Source of the DNA: Rhodanobacter glycinis
GTDB lineage: Bacteria > Pseudomonadota > Gammaproteobacteria > Xanthomonadales > Rhodanobacteraceae
Length of the DNA stretch: 64,000 nucleotides
NCBI RefSeq assembly: GCF_006438785.1
Contig: NZ_RCZB01000003.1
Location: 434,001-498,000, forward strand
Direction of reading: 5' to 3'
Shown piece by piece: positions 52,655 to 61,709 of the stretch. The notes under the pieces were generated by a model. The model worked only from the letters and a program-made list of their open reading frames with translations. It was not told the origin of the DNA and did no database searches. Made by a program: the position numbers and the translations under genes. Position 1 is the first letter of the stretch. Every line of letters starts with the position of its first letter.

Positions 52655-53941
52655 TCAATCAACCGGCGTATTTCGGAACCTGCCCACGTTTTCCGGCGTT
52701 GCCGCCGAGGCCCGGTTCGACCACGACTGGCGGATGTAGCTGACCACCGCGGCGACGTCCTCGTCGTTCAGCTGTTGCGCGAATGGCGGCATCGAGTACG
52801 GCTTGGGATTGCCGGCGGTGGCCGGGGCGAAGCCACCGAGCAGCACGCTGCGGATTGCGTTGATGCCGGTCGGTTCGGTGACCGAGGTGTTGCCGTTGAG
52901 CGGCGGATAGACGCCGGCCACGCCGCGACCGTCCGCGCCGTGGCAGTCGGCGCAGCGCTGCGCGTAGAGCTTGCCGCCCTGCTCGTGGCTGGCCGCCTGC
53001 TTGAACGGTGCCGGTGCGGGTTGTGCGCGCGGCGGCAGCGACTGCAGGTAGCTCGCCACCGCCTGCAGGTCGGCGTCCGTCATGTGCTGGGTGCTCTTGC
53101 GCACCACGTCGGCCATCGGCCCGAACGCGCTGCCCCTGGTCGACTGGCCGGTCTTCAGCAGGTCGACGATGTCCTGCGTGCGCCAGCCATCGAGGCCGCC
53201 GCCGGGTTGCGTGCTGAGGTCGGGCGCGTACCAGTCCAGTTGCGGGATCTGGCCACCGGTGAGGTGGCGGCCCTGCTCGATGCCGCCGAGCGCGTCGCGC
53301 GTGGTGTGGCATTCGTTGCAGTGGCCCAGGCCCTGCACCAGGTAGGCGCCACGATTCCACTGTTCGGACTTCGCCGGGTCGGGCCGGTACTCGCCCGGCT
53401 TGAAGTACAACGCGCGCCACGCCACCAGGCTGCTGCGCACGTTGTAGGGGAACTCCAGCCCCAGCGCCGTGTCGGGCCGCTGCACCGGCGGCAGCGACTT
53501 CAGGTAGGCGAAGATCGCCAGCGCGTCGTCGCGGCTCACCTTGGTGAACGAGGTGTACGAGAACACCGGATACAGCAGCTCGCCCTGGCGGCCCTTGCCC
53601 TGATGCAATGCATTCCAGAAATCGTCGAAGCTCCACTGGCCGATGCCGGTTTCCGGATCGGGCGTGATGTTCGGTGCCGGCACGTCGCCGAACGGCGTGC
53701 CCAGCGAGCGGCCGCCGGCGTAGCGCTGGCCGTCCCGCGCGGTGTGGCAGGCGGCGCAGTCGCCGACCGTGGCCAGGTATTCGCCGCGCGCGATCAACGC
53801 CGGATCCTGCAGCGCGGCGACATCCGCCTCGCGCTGCACGGGCGACGACGCCTGCCGATCATCGCGTCCGACGTACCGCCAGCCCAGCACGACGATCGCC
53901 AGCAACACCAGCAGCCACCATCCACGTCGCCACAGTTTCAT
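52655..53941 (-). CDS. Membrane-anchored triheme cytochrome c
   Basis: 428 residues. An uncleaved N-terminal anchor (WWLLVLLAIVVLGWRYVG) is followed by three CxxCH haem sites at about C62 (CAACH), C208 (CNECH) and C330 (CADCH), with Met ligands likely in GPMADVVRK and YSMPPFAQQL. The layout matches the cytochrome subunits of membrane alcohol, aldehyde or gluconate dehydrogenases, but no dehydrogenase gene lies beside it. It overlaps the preceding cytochrome gene by 4 nt, so the two proteins probably form an electron-transfer pair. Confidence 0.88.
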   Translation of the reverse strand: MKLWRRGWWLLVLLAIVVLGWRYVGRDDRQASSPVQREADVAALQDPALIARGEYLATVGDCAACHTARDGQRYAGGRSLGTPFGDVPAPNITPDPETGIGQWSFDDFWNALHQGKGRQGELLYPVFSYTSFTKVSRDDALAIFAYLKSLPPVQRPDTALGLEFPYNVRSSLVAWRALYFKPGEYRPDPAKSEQWNRGAYLVQGLGHCNECHTTRDALGGIEQGRHLTGGQIPQLDWYAPDLSTQPGGGLDGWRTQDIVDLLKTGQSTRGSAFGPMADVVRKSTQHMTDADLQAVASYLQSLPPRAQPAPAPFKQAASHEQGGKLYAQRCADCHGADGRGVAGVYPPLNGNTSVTEPTGINAIRSVLLGGFAPATAGNPKPYSMPPFAQQLNDEDVAAVVSYIRQSWSNRASAATPENVGRFRNTPVD

Positions 53942-54702
53942 TGAGCCGCTCCGCTCTTGCCCATCACGCACCAGCCCGGCAACGGTTCGGTCTGCGCACT
54001 GGCCGGTTCCGGACGCATGTCGGCCGGCGGCTCGTGGCTGGCCAGCCACGCGGACACCGCGGCGATGTCCGATTCGCGCATGCGGTTGGCGACCACGCCC
54101 ATGCAGTAGGGCCCTTCGGCCGCGCGCTGGCGCGTGCGCCACGACACCAGCTGGGTGTTCAGATAGTCGTACGACAGGCCCATCAGGCCCGGCATCATCG
54201 GCTCCACGCCGGTGAGCTTGCCGCCGTGGCAGCTGACGCACGACGGCACGCCGCGGGTCGAGTCGCCGCGCATTACCAACTGCTCGCCGCGCCGCAGGGT
54301 CTCCGCGGACACCGCCGGCACCGGCAGCTTCCGGTAGGACACGTCCTGCTGCGCAAAATAATCGGCGATGTCGCGCAGGTATGCCGGGCTCAGCTGGCGC
54401 ACCACGTATTCCATCGGCGCGTGCCGGCGCTGGCCGGTCTGGAAATACTCGAGCTGCTGGACCAGATAGCCCGCCGGCTTGCCGGCCAGGCGCGGAATCG
54501 CCACGCTGTCCGGCGAACCCTCGCCGTGCACGCCATGGCAGCTGGTGCATGCGGCCACGCGCTGCTGCATGGTGTCGGGTACCGCCGGCGCCGCGCCGGT
54601 CTGGGCGGCTGCCGCACCGCACGCGCCGAAGGCGAACAGCACGAGGGCCACGCGCAGCACATGCCTGCGCAGCCGCTGGCGCAATGAATCCAACCTGATC
54701 AT
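53938..54702 (-). CDS. Periplasmic diheme cytochrome c (c4-like)
   Basis: 254 residues with a signal peptide (VLRVALVLFAFGACGAAAAQ) and two CxxCH sites at C52 (CTSCH) and C155 (CVSCH). Each half repeats GxPxxxIPRLAGKPAGYLVQQL-type segments typical of cytochrome c4. Co-transcribed with the triheme protein. The start at 54702 avoids an artefactual poly-Val extension that would run through the thr promoter on the other strand. Confidence 0.88.
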   Translation of the reverse strand: MIRLDSLRQRLRRHVLRVALVLFAFGACGAAAAQTGAAPAVPDTMQQRVAACTSCHGVHGEGSPDSVAIPRLAGKPAGYLVQQLEYFQTGQRRHAPMEYVVRQLSPAYLRDIADYFAQQDVSYRKLPVPAVSAETLRRGEQLVMRGDSTRGVPSCVSCHGGKLTGVEPMMPGLMGLSYDYLNTQLVSWRTRQRAAEGPYCMGVVANRMRESDIAAVSAWLASHEPPADMRPEPASAQTEPLPGWCVMGKSGAAQ

Positions 54703-54816
54703 CCGCGAATTGTAGGCTGGCCGAACCGCGTCGACCGGCGGCAAATGGCCTATCGCGACAACCTGCCGCAGCTTGACGATCCGCACCCGCCACCCGAAAA
54801 GTTGCAAATGAATCTG

Positions 54817-54846
54817 TTGACCACAGCGCAGCCTTCCCTCTAAGGT
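54817..54846 (+). promoter_or_regulatory. Promoter of the thr operon
   Basis: TTGACC (54817-54822), 18-bp spacer and TAAGGT (54841-54846). Seven nucleotides then separate the -10 from the leader ATG at 54854. The same spacing and much of the same sequence occur in front of the leu leader. Confidence 0.6.
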
Positions 54847-54853
54847 CGAGCGC

Positions 54854-55012
54854 ATGTTGCCGCTTTCCACGCCAGCACGCACGCATTTCGCCCCGGTTTC
54901 CGCCGGACGTGCGCCGTTGCCGGCCGGCGACATCAACCGTTCCTTCGCCACCACCACCACCACCACGACCACGATTACCACTCGGTCGGGGTGGGTGTCC
55001 GTGCGCGACTAG
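54854..55012 (+). CDS. thrL: Threonine operon leader peptide
   Basis: A 52-residue ORF ending SFATTTTTTTTITTRSGW and then VSVRD. Ten Thr codons and one Ile codon fall within 11 consecutive positions, the hallmark of threonine/isoleucine-sensed attenuation. It lies directly upstream of homoserine dehydrogenase, thrB and thrC. The predicted start of transcription falls at or just before the ATG, so translation may begin on a leaderless mRNA. AAGG at 54842 overlaps the putative -10 and would then not be transcribed. Confidence 0.85.
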   Translation: MLPLSTPARTHFAPVSAGRAPLPAGDINRSFATTTTTTTTITTRSGWVSVRD

Positions 55013-55055
55013 GTTCTTCACTACGCAACGGCCCCGCCCTCGACAGAGGCGGGCC
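54989..55055 (+). promoter_or_regulatory. Thr operon attenuator (terminator/antiterminator candidate)
   Basis: A GC-rich hairpin (55030-55040 with 55047-55055, two bulges) follows the leader stop. Its 5' arm CCCGCCC can instead pair with GGGTGGG (54989-54995), which lies just after the Thr codons, giving a mutually exclusive structure. No T-run follows the hairpin, so termination could be weak, Rho-linked, or act by masking translation. Confidence 0.55.
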
Positions 55056-55116
55056 GGTGCACTCCCCAAGCACAAGCCGATCCGCCAGCGAGCACGGGCC
55101 TCAACAGGAGGTCATC

Positions 55117-56262
55117 GTGAACATCTGTGCGCCACAACTTGCCGAACTGCCGCCGTCATGCGGTTTCGCCGTGCCGACCACGCGGCGGCAACGCGTGCTG
55201 GCAGTGGGCGTGATCGGCCCCGGCCGCGTCGGCAGCGCCTTGCTGGAGCAGTTGCGGGCCGCGCAGCCGCGACTGCTCCGCGACAGCGGACTGGAGCTGA
55301 AACTCTGCGGCGTGGTGGCCAGCAGGCGCATGTGGCTGGACTGCGACGACACCGAACTCAACGGTCGCCACGGCGGCGCGCAGATCTGGCGACCGAACGA
55401 TCTGGACGCGTTTGCCGAACACGTGCGCGGCAACGATGGTCGGCATGCGCTGTTGATCGACTGCAGCGCGAACGATGACGTAGCCGCGCACTATCCGCGC
55501 TGGCTGGCAGCCGGCCTGCATGTGGTGACGCCGAACAAGCTCGCCGGCAGCGGACCGTTGGCGCGCTGGCAGGCGATCCGCGCGGCCTGCGCCAGCGGCG
55601 CGCGCTTCCGCTACGAGGCCACGGTGTGCGCCGGCCTGCCGGTGGTGCAGACGCTGCGCGACCTGCTCGATACCGGCGACGCGTTGCTCGCGGTGGAAGG
55701 CATGTTCTCCGGCACGCTGGCCTGGCTGTGCAACCGCCACGATGGCCGCCAGCCGTTCTCGGCACTGGTGCGCGAGGCGCACGCGCTGGGCTATACCGAG
55801 CCCGATCCACGCGACGACCTGTCCGGCCTCGACGTGGCGCGCAAGCTGGTGATCCTGGCGCGCGAGGCGGGCTGGCCGCTGTCGCTGGAAGATGTCGACC
55901 TGCAGGGCCTGGTGCCGTCCGCACTGGCCGCGTTGCCACTGGACGACTTCATGCAACGACTCGATGAGCTGGATGCACCGATGGCGGCGAAACTGGCCGA
56001 GGCGCACGCCGATGGCGGCGTGCTGCGCCATGTGGCGCATCTGGACCGGCGTGGCCATGCCAGCGTGCGGCTGATGGTGCTGCCGACGACGCACGCGTTC
56101 GCGCATACCCGGCTGACCGACAACATCGTGCAGTTCACCACCCGCCGCTACTGCGATAATCCGCTGTCGGTGCAAGGCCCCGGCGCCGGTCCGGAGGTGA
56201 CCGCCGCCGGCGTGTTCACCGACCTGCTGCGCATCGCCGAGTCGCTGGAGGCACGCGCATGA
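55117..56262 (+). CDS. Homoserine dehydrogenase, monofunctional
   Basis: 381 residues from a GTG start preceded by AGGAG. The NAD(P)-binding fold is [18 protein letters not shown]; the aspartate-semialdehyde region shows [34 protein letters not shown] and [12 protein letters not shown]. No aspartokinase domain and no ACT domain are present. It resembles the C-terminal half of bifunctional ThrA/MetL. The enzyme reduces aspartate semialdehyde to homoserine. Its stop overlaps the thrB start (ATGA). Confidence 0.92.
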   Translation: MNICAPQLAELPPSCGFAVPTTRRQRVLAVGVIGPGRVGSALLEQLRAAQPRLLRDSGLELKLCGVVASRRMWLDCDDTELNGRHGGAQIWRPNDLDAFAEHVRGNDGRHALLIDCSANDDVAAHYPRWLAAGLHVVTPNKLAGSGPLARWQAIRAACASGARFRYEATVCAGLPVVQTLRDLLDTGDALLAVEGMFSGTLAWLCNRHDGRQPFSALVREAHALGYTEPDPRDDLSGLDVARKLVILAREAGWPLSLEDVDLQGLVPSALAALPLDDFMQRLDELDAPMAAKLAEAHADGGVLRHVAHLDRRGHASVRLMVLPTTHAFAHTRLTDNIVQFTTRRYCDNPLSVQGPGAGPEVTAAGVFTDLLRIAESLEARA

Positions 56263-57266
56263 ACTCTGCTCTCACATGTACCGACTTGCTGGAACCCGTC
56301 ATGGCTTCACCGCGCCGCGCCAAACCCCCGCAAGTCGCCTGCGCCTTCGCACCTGCCAGCGTCGGCAATGTCGGCGTCGGCTTCGACCTGCTCGGCCACA
56401 GCGTGACCGGCGCCGGCGATCGCGCCGAAGTGCGCCGCATCGACGAACCGGGGGTGCGCATCGCGGCGATCCGCGGTTGCGTCACCGATCTGCCGACCGA
56501 CCCGCGCCAGAACACCGCCGGCACCGCGCTGCTCTCGTTGCGCAAGGCGCTCGGCCTGCAGCACGGTTTCGAGCTGGTGCTGCACAAAGGCATCGCGCTG
56601 GGCTCGGGCATGGGCGGCTCGGCCGCCTCGTGCGTGGCTGCTCTGGTCGCCGCAAATGCATTGCTGGTGCAGCCGCTGCAGCGTGAATCGCTGTACGGAT
56701 TCGCATTGGACGGCGAGGCGGTGGCCAGCGGCAGCCGCCACGGCGACAACCTCGGCTCGATGCTGCTCGGCGGCCTGGTGCTGGCCACCCACGAACGGCT
56801 GCTGCGCATCGAGGTGCCGGCTGCATGGCACTGCGCGCTGGTGCATCCGCACGTGGTGCTGGAAACGCGCAAGGCACGCGCCGCGCTGGCCGGCCATTAC
56901 GAACTCGGCGAGTTCGTGGCGCAAAGCTCGAACCTCGCCCTGGTGCTGGCCGGCTGCTACCGCGGCGACGCGTCACTGGTGCGCGAAGGGTTGAAGGATG
57001 TGCTGGTCGAGCCACGCCGCGCGCCGTTGATCCCGAACTTCGCGCGAGTGAAGCAGGCCGCGCTGGACCACCACGCACTTGGCGCCAGCATCTCCGGCGC
57101 TGGCCCCAGCGTGTTCGGCTGGTACGACAACCGCGCCGACGCCGAAGCGGCCAGCGTGGCGATGCAGGCCGCGTTCGCCGACGCCGGACTGGACAGCGAT
57201 GCGTGGGTGTCGCCGATCGACGGCCCGGCCGCCGCACTGATCGAATCGCTGGAAGCCGACGCATGA
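56259..57266 (+). CDS. thrB: Homoserine kinase
   Basis: 335 residues of the GHMP kinase type. [20 protein letters not shown] is the first motif, the ATP-binding loop is [16 protein letters not shown], and the third is [14 protein letters not shown]. It phosphorylates homoserine to O-phosphohomoserine. The N-terminal 20 residues before the domain are not typical. It overlaps both neighbours by 4 nt. Confidence 0.95.
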   Translation: MNSALTCTDLLEPVMASPRRAKPPQVACAFAPASVGNVGVGFDLLGHSVTGAGDRAEVRRIDEPGVRIAAIRGCVTDLPTDPRQNTAGTALLSLRKALGLQHGFELVLHKGIALGSGMGGSAASCVAALVAANALLVQPLQRESLYGFALDGEAVASGSRHGDNLGSMLLGGLVLATHERLLRIEVPAAWHCALVHPHVVLETRKARAALAGHYELGEFVAQSSNLALVLAGCYRGDASLVREGLKDVLVEPRRAPLIPNFARVKQAALDHHALGASISGAGPSVFGWYDNRADAEAASVAMQAAFADAGLDSDAWVSPIDGPAAALIESLEADA

Positions 57267-58573
57267 GTCGGCCCAGGCCGTTGCGCTATCACAGCACCCG
57301 CAGCCTCGGTCCGACCGTGCCGATCAGCCAGGCGATTGCCGCGGGCCTGGCGCCGGACGGCGGCCTGTACGTGCCCGAGGCGCTGCCCACGATCGATCCG
57401 ACCGCGTTCGATCCGCACGGTACGCTGGCCGATACCGCGGCCACCCTGCTGGCGCCGTTCTTCGCGGGCGATGCGCTGGCCGACCAGTTGCCTGCGATCT
57501 GCGCCGAAGCATTCACCTTCGACGCACCGCTGCGCGCGCTGCCGGCCCACCCGCACAGCATGATGCTGGAGCTGTTCCACGGCCCCACCTCGGCGTTCAA
57601 GGATTTCGGCGCACGTTTCCTCGCGGCCTGCCTGCGCCGGTTGCCGCATGCCGATGCGCGGTCGCTGACGATCCTGGTCGCTACCTCGGGCGACACCGGC
57701 GCCGCGGTGGCGGCCGCGTTCCACCGCCAGCCGAACGTGCGGGTGGTGATCCTGTATCCCGACGGATTGGTGTCGCCGCGACAGGCGCACCAGCTGGGCT
57801 GCTTCGGCGACAACGTCAGCGCGCTGCGCGTGGCCGGCCGCTTCGACGATTGCCAGCGAATGGTGAAAGCCGCGCTCAACGATACGGCGCTGCAGGCGCA
57901 GCTGCCGCTGTCCTCGGCCAACAGCATCAGCCTGGGTCGTCTGCTGCCGCAGATGAGCTACCACGCGCACGCGGCGCTGGGCTGGTGGCGCGCACACGGC
58001 ACGCCGCTGAATTTCATCGTGCCCACCGGCAATCTCGGCAACGCGCTCGCCTGCCTGTGGGCACGCGAGCTGGGCCTGCCGATCGGTGAAGTGCGGCTGG
58101 CCTGCAACGCCAACGCCACCCTGCCCGACTACTTCGCCGGCGCCGACTACGCGCCGCGCGAAGCGATCGCCACGCTGGCCAATGCGATGGACGTGGGCGC
58201 GCCGAGCAACTTCGAGCGACTGCACTGGACGTTCCCCGACGAAGCCCGACTGCGCCAACTACTGCAGGCGCGCAGTGTCGACGACGCCGCCATCCGCCGC
58301 ACCATTACCGATCATGCGCAAGGGCATCGCGAAGTATTCTGCCCGCACACTGCCACCGCGATGCACCTTCTCGACCGATTGCGCGCTGACGGCGACGACG
58401 CACCATGGGCGGTGGTCGCCACCGCGCACCCGGCCAAATTCGAAAGCGTGGTGGAGCCGCTGGTAGGCCACCCGGTCGAGGTGCCGCCCGCCCTGGCCGC
58501 GATGCTGGCTCGCGGCACCAGCGCCGAGCCGCTGGCCGCCAGCGACGCCGCACTGCGTGACCGGCTCTTGTAG
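57263..58573 (+). CDS. thrC: Threonine synthase
   Basis: 436 residues. The N-terminal motif is [20 protein letters not shown]. The PLP lysine is K113 in [14 protein letters not shown], with [16 protein letters not shown] as the phosphate-binding loop and [16 protein letters not shown] further on. It converts O-phosphohomoserine to threonine. It is the last gene of the operon and starts at the ATG overlapping the thrB stop. Confidence 0.95.
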   Translation: MSRPRPLRYHSTRSLGPTVPISQAIAAGLAPDGGLYVPEALPTIDPTAFDPHGTLADTAATLLAPFFAGDALADQLPAICAEAFTFDAPLRALPAHPHSMMLELFHGPTSAFKDFGARFLAACLRRLPHADARSLTILVATSGDTGAAVAAAFHRQPNVRVVILYPDGLVSPRQAHQLGCFGDNVSALRVAGRFDDCQRMVKAALNDTALQAQLPLSSANSISLGRLLPQMSYHAHAALGWWRAHGTPLNFIVPTGNLGNALACLWARELGLPIGEVRLACNANATLPDYFAGADYAPREAIATLANAMDVGAPSNFERLHWTFPDEARLRQLLQARSVDDAAIRRTITDHAQGHREVFCPHTATAMHLLDRLRADGDDAPWAVVATAHPAKFESVVEPLVGHPVEVPPALAAMLARGTSAEPLAASDAALRDRLL

Positions 58574-58832
58574 GGGGCACTGCCCACGCTGCGAAGCTCG
58601 ACTTCCATCCGCGGGAAATCGGAAACACGGTGAGGAAGAACGGCATTCCCTCTCCCGTCGCGCGCCTGATGTGCAACGAAATATGCTGGCACGCCGCCTT
58701 TCTCTGACTCGTGGCGTGCGGGCCCGCCGCCGGAGCATGAACATTCCATATGGTTTCATCTGTATCTATATGGATGGATAGCCGTCCAAATCACATTCCG
58801 TCTCCATAGAAGATTTTTTCATAAGGTTTCTG

Positions 58833-58862
58833 TTGACAGACCGTAGCGAACTGCTTTACGGT
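58833..58862 (+). promoter_or_regulatory. Promoter of the leu operon
   Basis: TTGACA (58833-58838), 18-bp spacer, TACGGT (58857-58862), then 7 nt to the leader ATG. The upstream 58800-58830 stretch is AT-rich (GAAGATTTTTTCATAAGG) and may act as an UP element. The layout copies that of the thr promoter. Confidence 0.65.
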
Positions 58863-58869
58863 CGATCAC

Positions 58870-59007
58870 ATGTCGCAGCGCAACAGCCACCGCAGCATCG
58901 CCAAGGGAAACCGTCTCACGACGGTTGCCGGGCTGCTGCAGGCTCGCGGCACGCTCCTTCTTGCCCTCGTACTCGTACTCCTTATTACCAACGGAGGTGC
59001 GGGCTGA
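58870..59007 (+). CDS. leuL: Leucine/branched-chain operon leader peptide
   Basis: A 45-residue ORF with the run TLLLALVLVLLITNGG. Seven Leu, two Val and one Ile codon lie in 11 positions, which senses branched-chain aminoacyl-tRNA supply. It has no Shine-Dalgarno sequence. The ATG lies 7 nt past the -10, so a leaderless start is predicted. A terminator and an antiterminator pairing follow it. Confidence 0.88.
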   Translation: MSQRNSHRSIAKGNRLTTVAGLLQARGTLLLALVLVLLITNGGAG

Positions 59008-59086
59008 GGGCATGTGTCCAGGTAGCTAGAAAAACCTGAAAACACCCAAAGAACCCCGCACCCGGAAACGGATGCGGGGTTTTTTT
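58996..59086 (+). terminator. Leu operon attenuator
   Basis: The terminator is CCCCGCACCCG-GAAA-CGGATGCGGGG (59054-59078) followed by seven T. The 5' arm CCCGCACC (59055-59062) can also pair with GGTGCGGG (58996-59003), which lies between the Leu codons and the leader stop. A ribosome stalled at the Leu run would leave GGTGCGGG free for antitermination; one reaching the stop codon would cover it, allowing termination. Confidence 0.88.
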
Positions 59087-59115
59087 GTGCCTTCGGCGCC
59101 GCCCACAGCGGAGCC

Positions 59116-60717
59116 ATGATGAAAAATCCCGACCAGCAGAACGCCCCGAGCAGCGACGACGACGTAGTCGCCGAACGCGTGCGGATCTTCGACACCACCT
59201 TGCGCGACGGCGAGCAGGCGCCCGGTTTCTCGATGGACCGGCGCGCGAAACTGCGCATGGCGCAGCAGCTCGAGGCGCTCGGCGTGGACATCCTCGAAGC
59301 GGGCTTTCCGCAGGCTTCGCCGGACGATTTTGCTGCAGTTGCGGAAATCGCCGGCGCGCTGAAACACACCACGGTGTGCGCGCTGGCGCGCTGCCAGGAC
59401 GGCGATATCGACAGCGCCGCGCGTGCGCTGAAGGCGGCACGCCATTCGCGCATCCACCTGTTCCTGTCGACCAGCCCGCTGCATCGCGAGCACAAGTTGG
59501 GCATGAGCAAGGCGCAGGTGCTGGACACCGCAGTGCGGGCGATCGAACGAGCCCGCGGCTTCTGCGACGAGGTCGAATTTTCCGCCGAGGATGCGCTGCG
59601 CACCGAACCCGAATTCCTCGCCGAAGTCTTCAGCGCCGCAGTCGCCGCCGGTGCCAGCACGCTCAACGCGCCGGACACGGTGGGCTACACCACGCCGACC
59701 GAGATCGTCGAGCTGTTCCGCTACCTGCGCCAGCACGTGCGCGGCGCGGACAAGGTGATCTTCTCCAGTCATTGCCACGACGACCTCGGCATGGCGGTGG
59801 CGAACAGCCTGGCTGCGGTGAGCGCCGGTGCGCGCCAGGTGGAGTGCACCATCAACGGCATCGGCGAGCGCGCTGGCAACGCCGCGCTGGAAGAGGTGGT
59901 GATGGCGCTGAAGGTGCGCGCGCCGCACTTCGGCGTCGACACCCGCATCGATACCCGCCAGCTGTACCCGAGCTCGCGCCTGCTGACCGAGCTGACCGGC
60001 CAGGCGGTGCCGCGCAACAAGGCGATCGTGGGTGCCAACGCGTTCGCGCACGAGTCGGGCATCCACCAGCACGGCATGCTCAAGCATCGCGGCACCTACG
60101 AAATCATGCGGCCGCAGGACGTCGGCATCGCCGCGACCAGCCTGGTGATGGGCAAGCACTCCGGCCGCGCCGCGCTGCGCCAGCGGCTGCAGGCGCTCGG
60201 CCACACGCCGGACGACGCCGCGCTGGACGACATCTTCATCCGCTTCAAGACGCTGGCCGACCATGGCCGCGAGCTGCACGACGAGGACCTGGAAGCGCTG
60301 GCGCTGGGCCACGACCCGCACGCCGGCGGCCCGTGGCACCTGGTGCAGTTGCACACCAGCTCGCACCTGGGCGGCAGCGCGTCGGCCTCGGTGAGGCTGG
60401 CCCACGACGACGGCCACGAGATCGGCGAGGCGGCGATCGGCGACGGCCCGGTCGACGCGGTGCTGCGCGCGATCGAGCGCGCCACCGGCACGCCGCTGGA
60501 ACTCACCCGTTTCCAGATCGACGCGATGGGCGAAGGCGGCGATGCACAAGGCCACGCGCAGCTGAGCGCACGCCACGCCGCCCGCGACTGGCGCGGCCAC
60601 GGCACCAGCACCGACATCGTCGAGGCCACCGCGCTGGCTGCGCTGGTCATCGTCAACCGGATCGAACGAACCACGCCAACCGCTGCCGTCGCGCACATCA
60701 AGGGAGCCATCGCATGA
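59116..60717 (+). CDS. leuA: 2-isopropylmalate synthase
   Basis: 533 residues. The HMGL-like barrel has FDTTLRDGEQAPGFSMD, FSSHCHDDLGMAVANSLAAV and the G-rich IGERAGNAALEEVVMAL. The C-terminal regulatory domain (HLVQLHTSSHLGGSASASVR) binds leucine for feedback inhibition. It condenses acetyl-CoA with 2-oxoisovalerate. ATG at 59116 or 59119 follows GCGGAG. The stop overlaps ilvE (ATGA). Confidence 0.96.
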   Translation: MMKNPDQQNAPSSDDDVVAERVRIFDTTLRDGEQAPGFSMDRRAKLRMAQQLEALGVDILEAGFPQASPDDFAAVAEIAGALKHTTVCALARCQDGDIDSAARALKAARHSRIHLFLSTSPLHREHKLGMSKAQVLDTAVRAIERARGFCDEVEFSAEDALRTEPEFLAEVFSAAVAAGASTLNAPDTVGYTTPTEIVELFRYLRQHVRGADKVIFSSHCHDDLGMAVANSLAAVSAGARQVECTINGIGERAGNAALEEVVMALKVRAPHFGVDTRIDTRQLYPSSRLLTELTGQAVPRNKAIVGANAFAHESGIHQHGMLKHRGTYEIMRPQDVGIAATSLVMGKHSGRAALRQRLQALGHTPDDAALDDIFIRFKTLADHGRELHDEDLEALALGHDPHAGGPWHLVQLHTSSHLGGSASASVRLAHDDGHEIGEAAIGDGPVDAVLRAIERATGTPLELTRFQIDAMGEGGDAQGHAQLSARHAARDWRGHGTSTDIVEATALAALVIVNRIERTTPTAAVAHIKGAIA

Positions 60718-61709
60718 GCACGCCATTCCTGTGGCACAACGGCCAGATCAAGCCGTGGGCCGAGGCCACCGTCCACGTCAGCGCACACGCGCTGCATTAC
60801 GGCTCGTCGGTGTTCGAGGGCGAACGCGTCTACGCCACGCCGCGCGGGCCGGCGTATTTCCGCCTGGCCGAGCACACCCGCCGCCTGTTCGAGTCGGCGC
60901 GCGTCTACGAGATCGAGATCGGCTACAGCGAGGACGAGATCAACGCCGCCTGCCTCGAGCTGATCCGCGCGAACCGGATGCCCTCGGCCTACGTGCGGCC
61001 GATCGTGTTCCGTGGCGCCGGCGGGCTGGGCGTGCTGGCGAAGCGGGATGACCCGGTGGAGGTGTCAATCATCGCGCTGAACTGGGGCGCGTATCTCGGC
61101 GACGCAGCCGTACGCGGCGCGGATGTCTGCGTGTCGTCATGGCATCGCCCCGCGCCGAACACCCTCCCCAGCTGGGCCAAGGCAGGCGGCAATTATCTGT
61201 CCAGCCAGCTGATCGGTCTGGAAGCGCGCCGCAACGGCTACGACGAGGGCATCGCACTGGGCCACAACGGCCTGCTCAGCGAAGGCGCCGGCGAGAATCT
61301 TTTCCTGGTGAAGCGCGGCCGGTTGCTCACGCCGCCGTCCAGCGCCGGCATCCTGGCCGGCATTACCCGCGATGCGGTGATCACGCTGGCCGCCGATCTC
61401 GGCATCGCGGTGGAAGAGCGCGACCTGCCGCGCGAGGCGCTGTATTCCGCCGACGAAGTGTTCATGACCGGCACCGCCGCCGAGATCACCCCGGTGCGTT
61501 CGGTCGATCGCAAGGCAATCGGCAAGGGCACGCCCGGCCCGATTACCAAGGCTTTGCAACAGGCGTTCTTCGGCCTGTTCGACGGCCGCACGGAAGATCG
61601 CCGGTCCTGGCTGAGCCTGGTCAATGCGGCCCCTTCCGACAGCGAACCAGCGCCAGTTGATGACCGCGCTCAGGGACGAGCGCACGAAATGACGGAGGTC
61701 TCGGCGTGA
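60714..61709 (+). CDS. ilvE: Branched-chain amino acid aminotransferase
   Basis: 331 residues of fold-type IV. The PLP lysine is K156 in [16 protein letters not shown], with [20 protein letters not shown] and [18 protein letters not shown] as further signatures. It transfers the amino group between glutamate and 2-oxo acids of leucine, isoleucine and valine. It sits between leuA and leuC, unlike the classic leuABCD order. A C-terminal tail of about 25 residues extends beyond the usual end. Confidence 0.95.
   Translation: MSTPFLWHNGQIKPWAEATVHVSAHALHYGSSVFEGERVYATPRGPAYFRLAEHTRRLFESARVYEIEIGYSEDEINAACLELIRANRMPSAYVRPIVFRGAGGLGVLAKRDDPVEVSIIALNWGAYLGDAAVRGADVCVSSWHRPAPNTLPSWAKAGGNYLSSQLIGLEARRNGYDEGIALGHNGLLSEGAGENLFLVKRGRLLTPPSSAGILAGITRDAVITLAADLGIAVEERDLPREALYSADEVFMTGTAAEITPVRSVDRKAIGKGTPGPITKALQQAFFGLFDGRTEDRRSWLSLVNAAPSDSEPAPVDDRAQGRAHEMTEVSA

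Noticed and set aside
58557..58781. A short frame after thrC
   Set aside because: No ribosome-binding site, composition unlike a protein, and it ends in the AT-rich leu promoter region. That gap holds only small palindromes such as CCATATGG.
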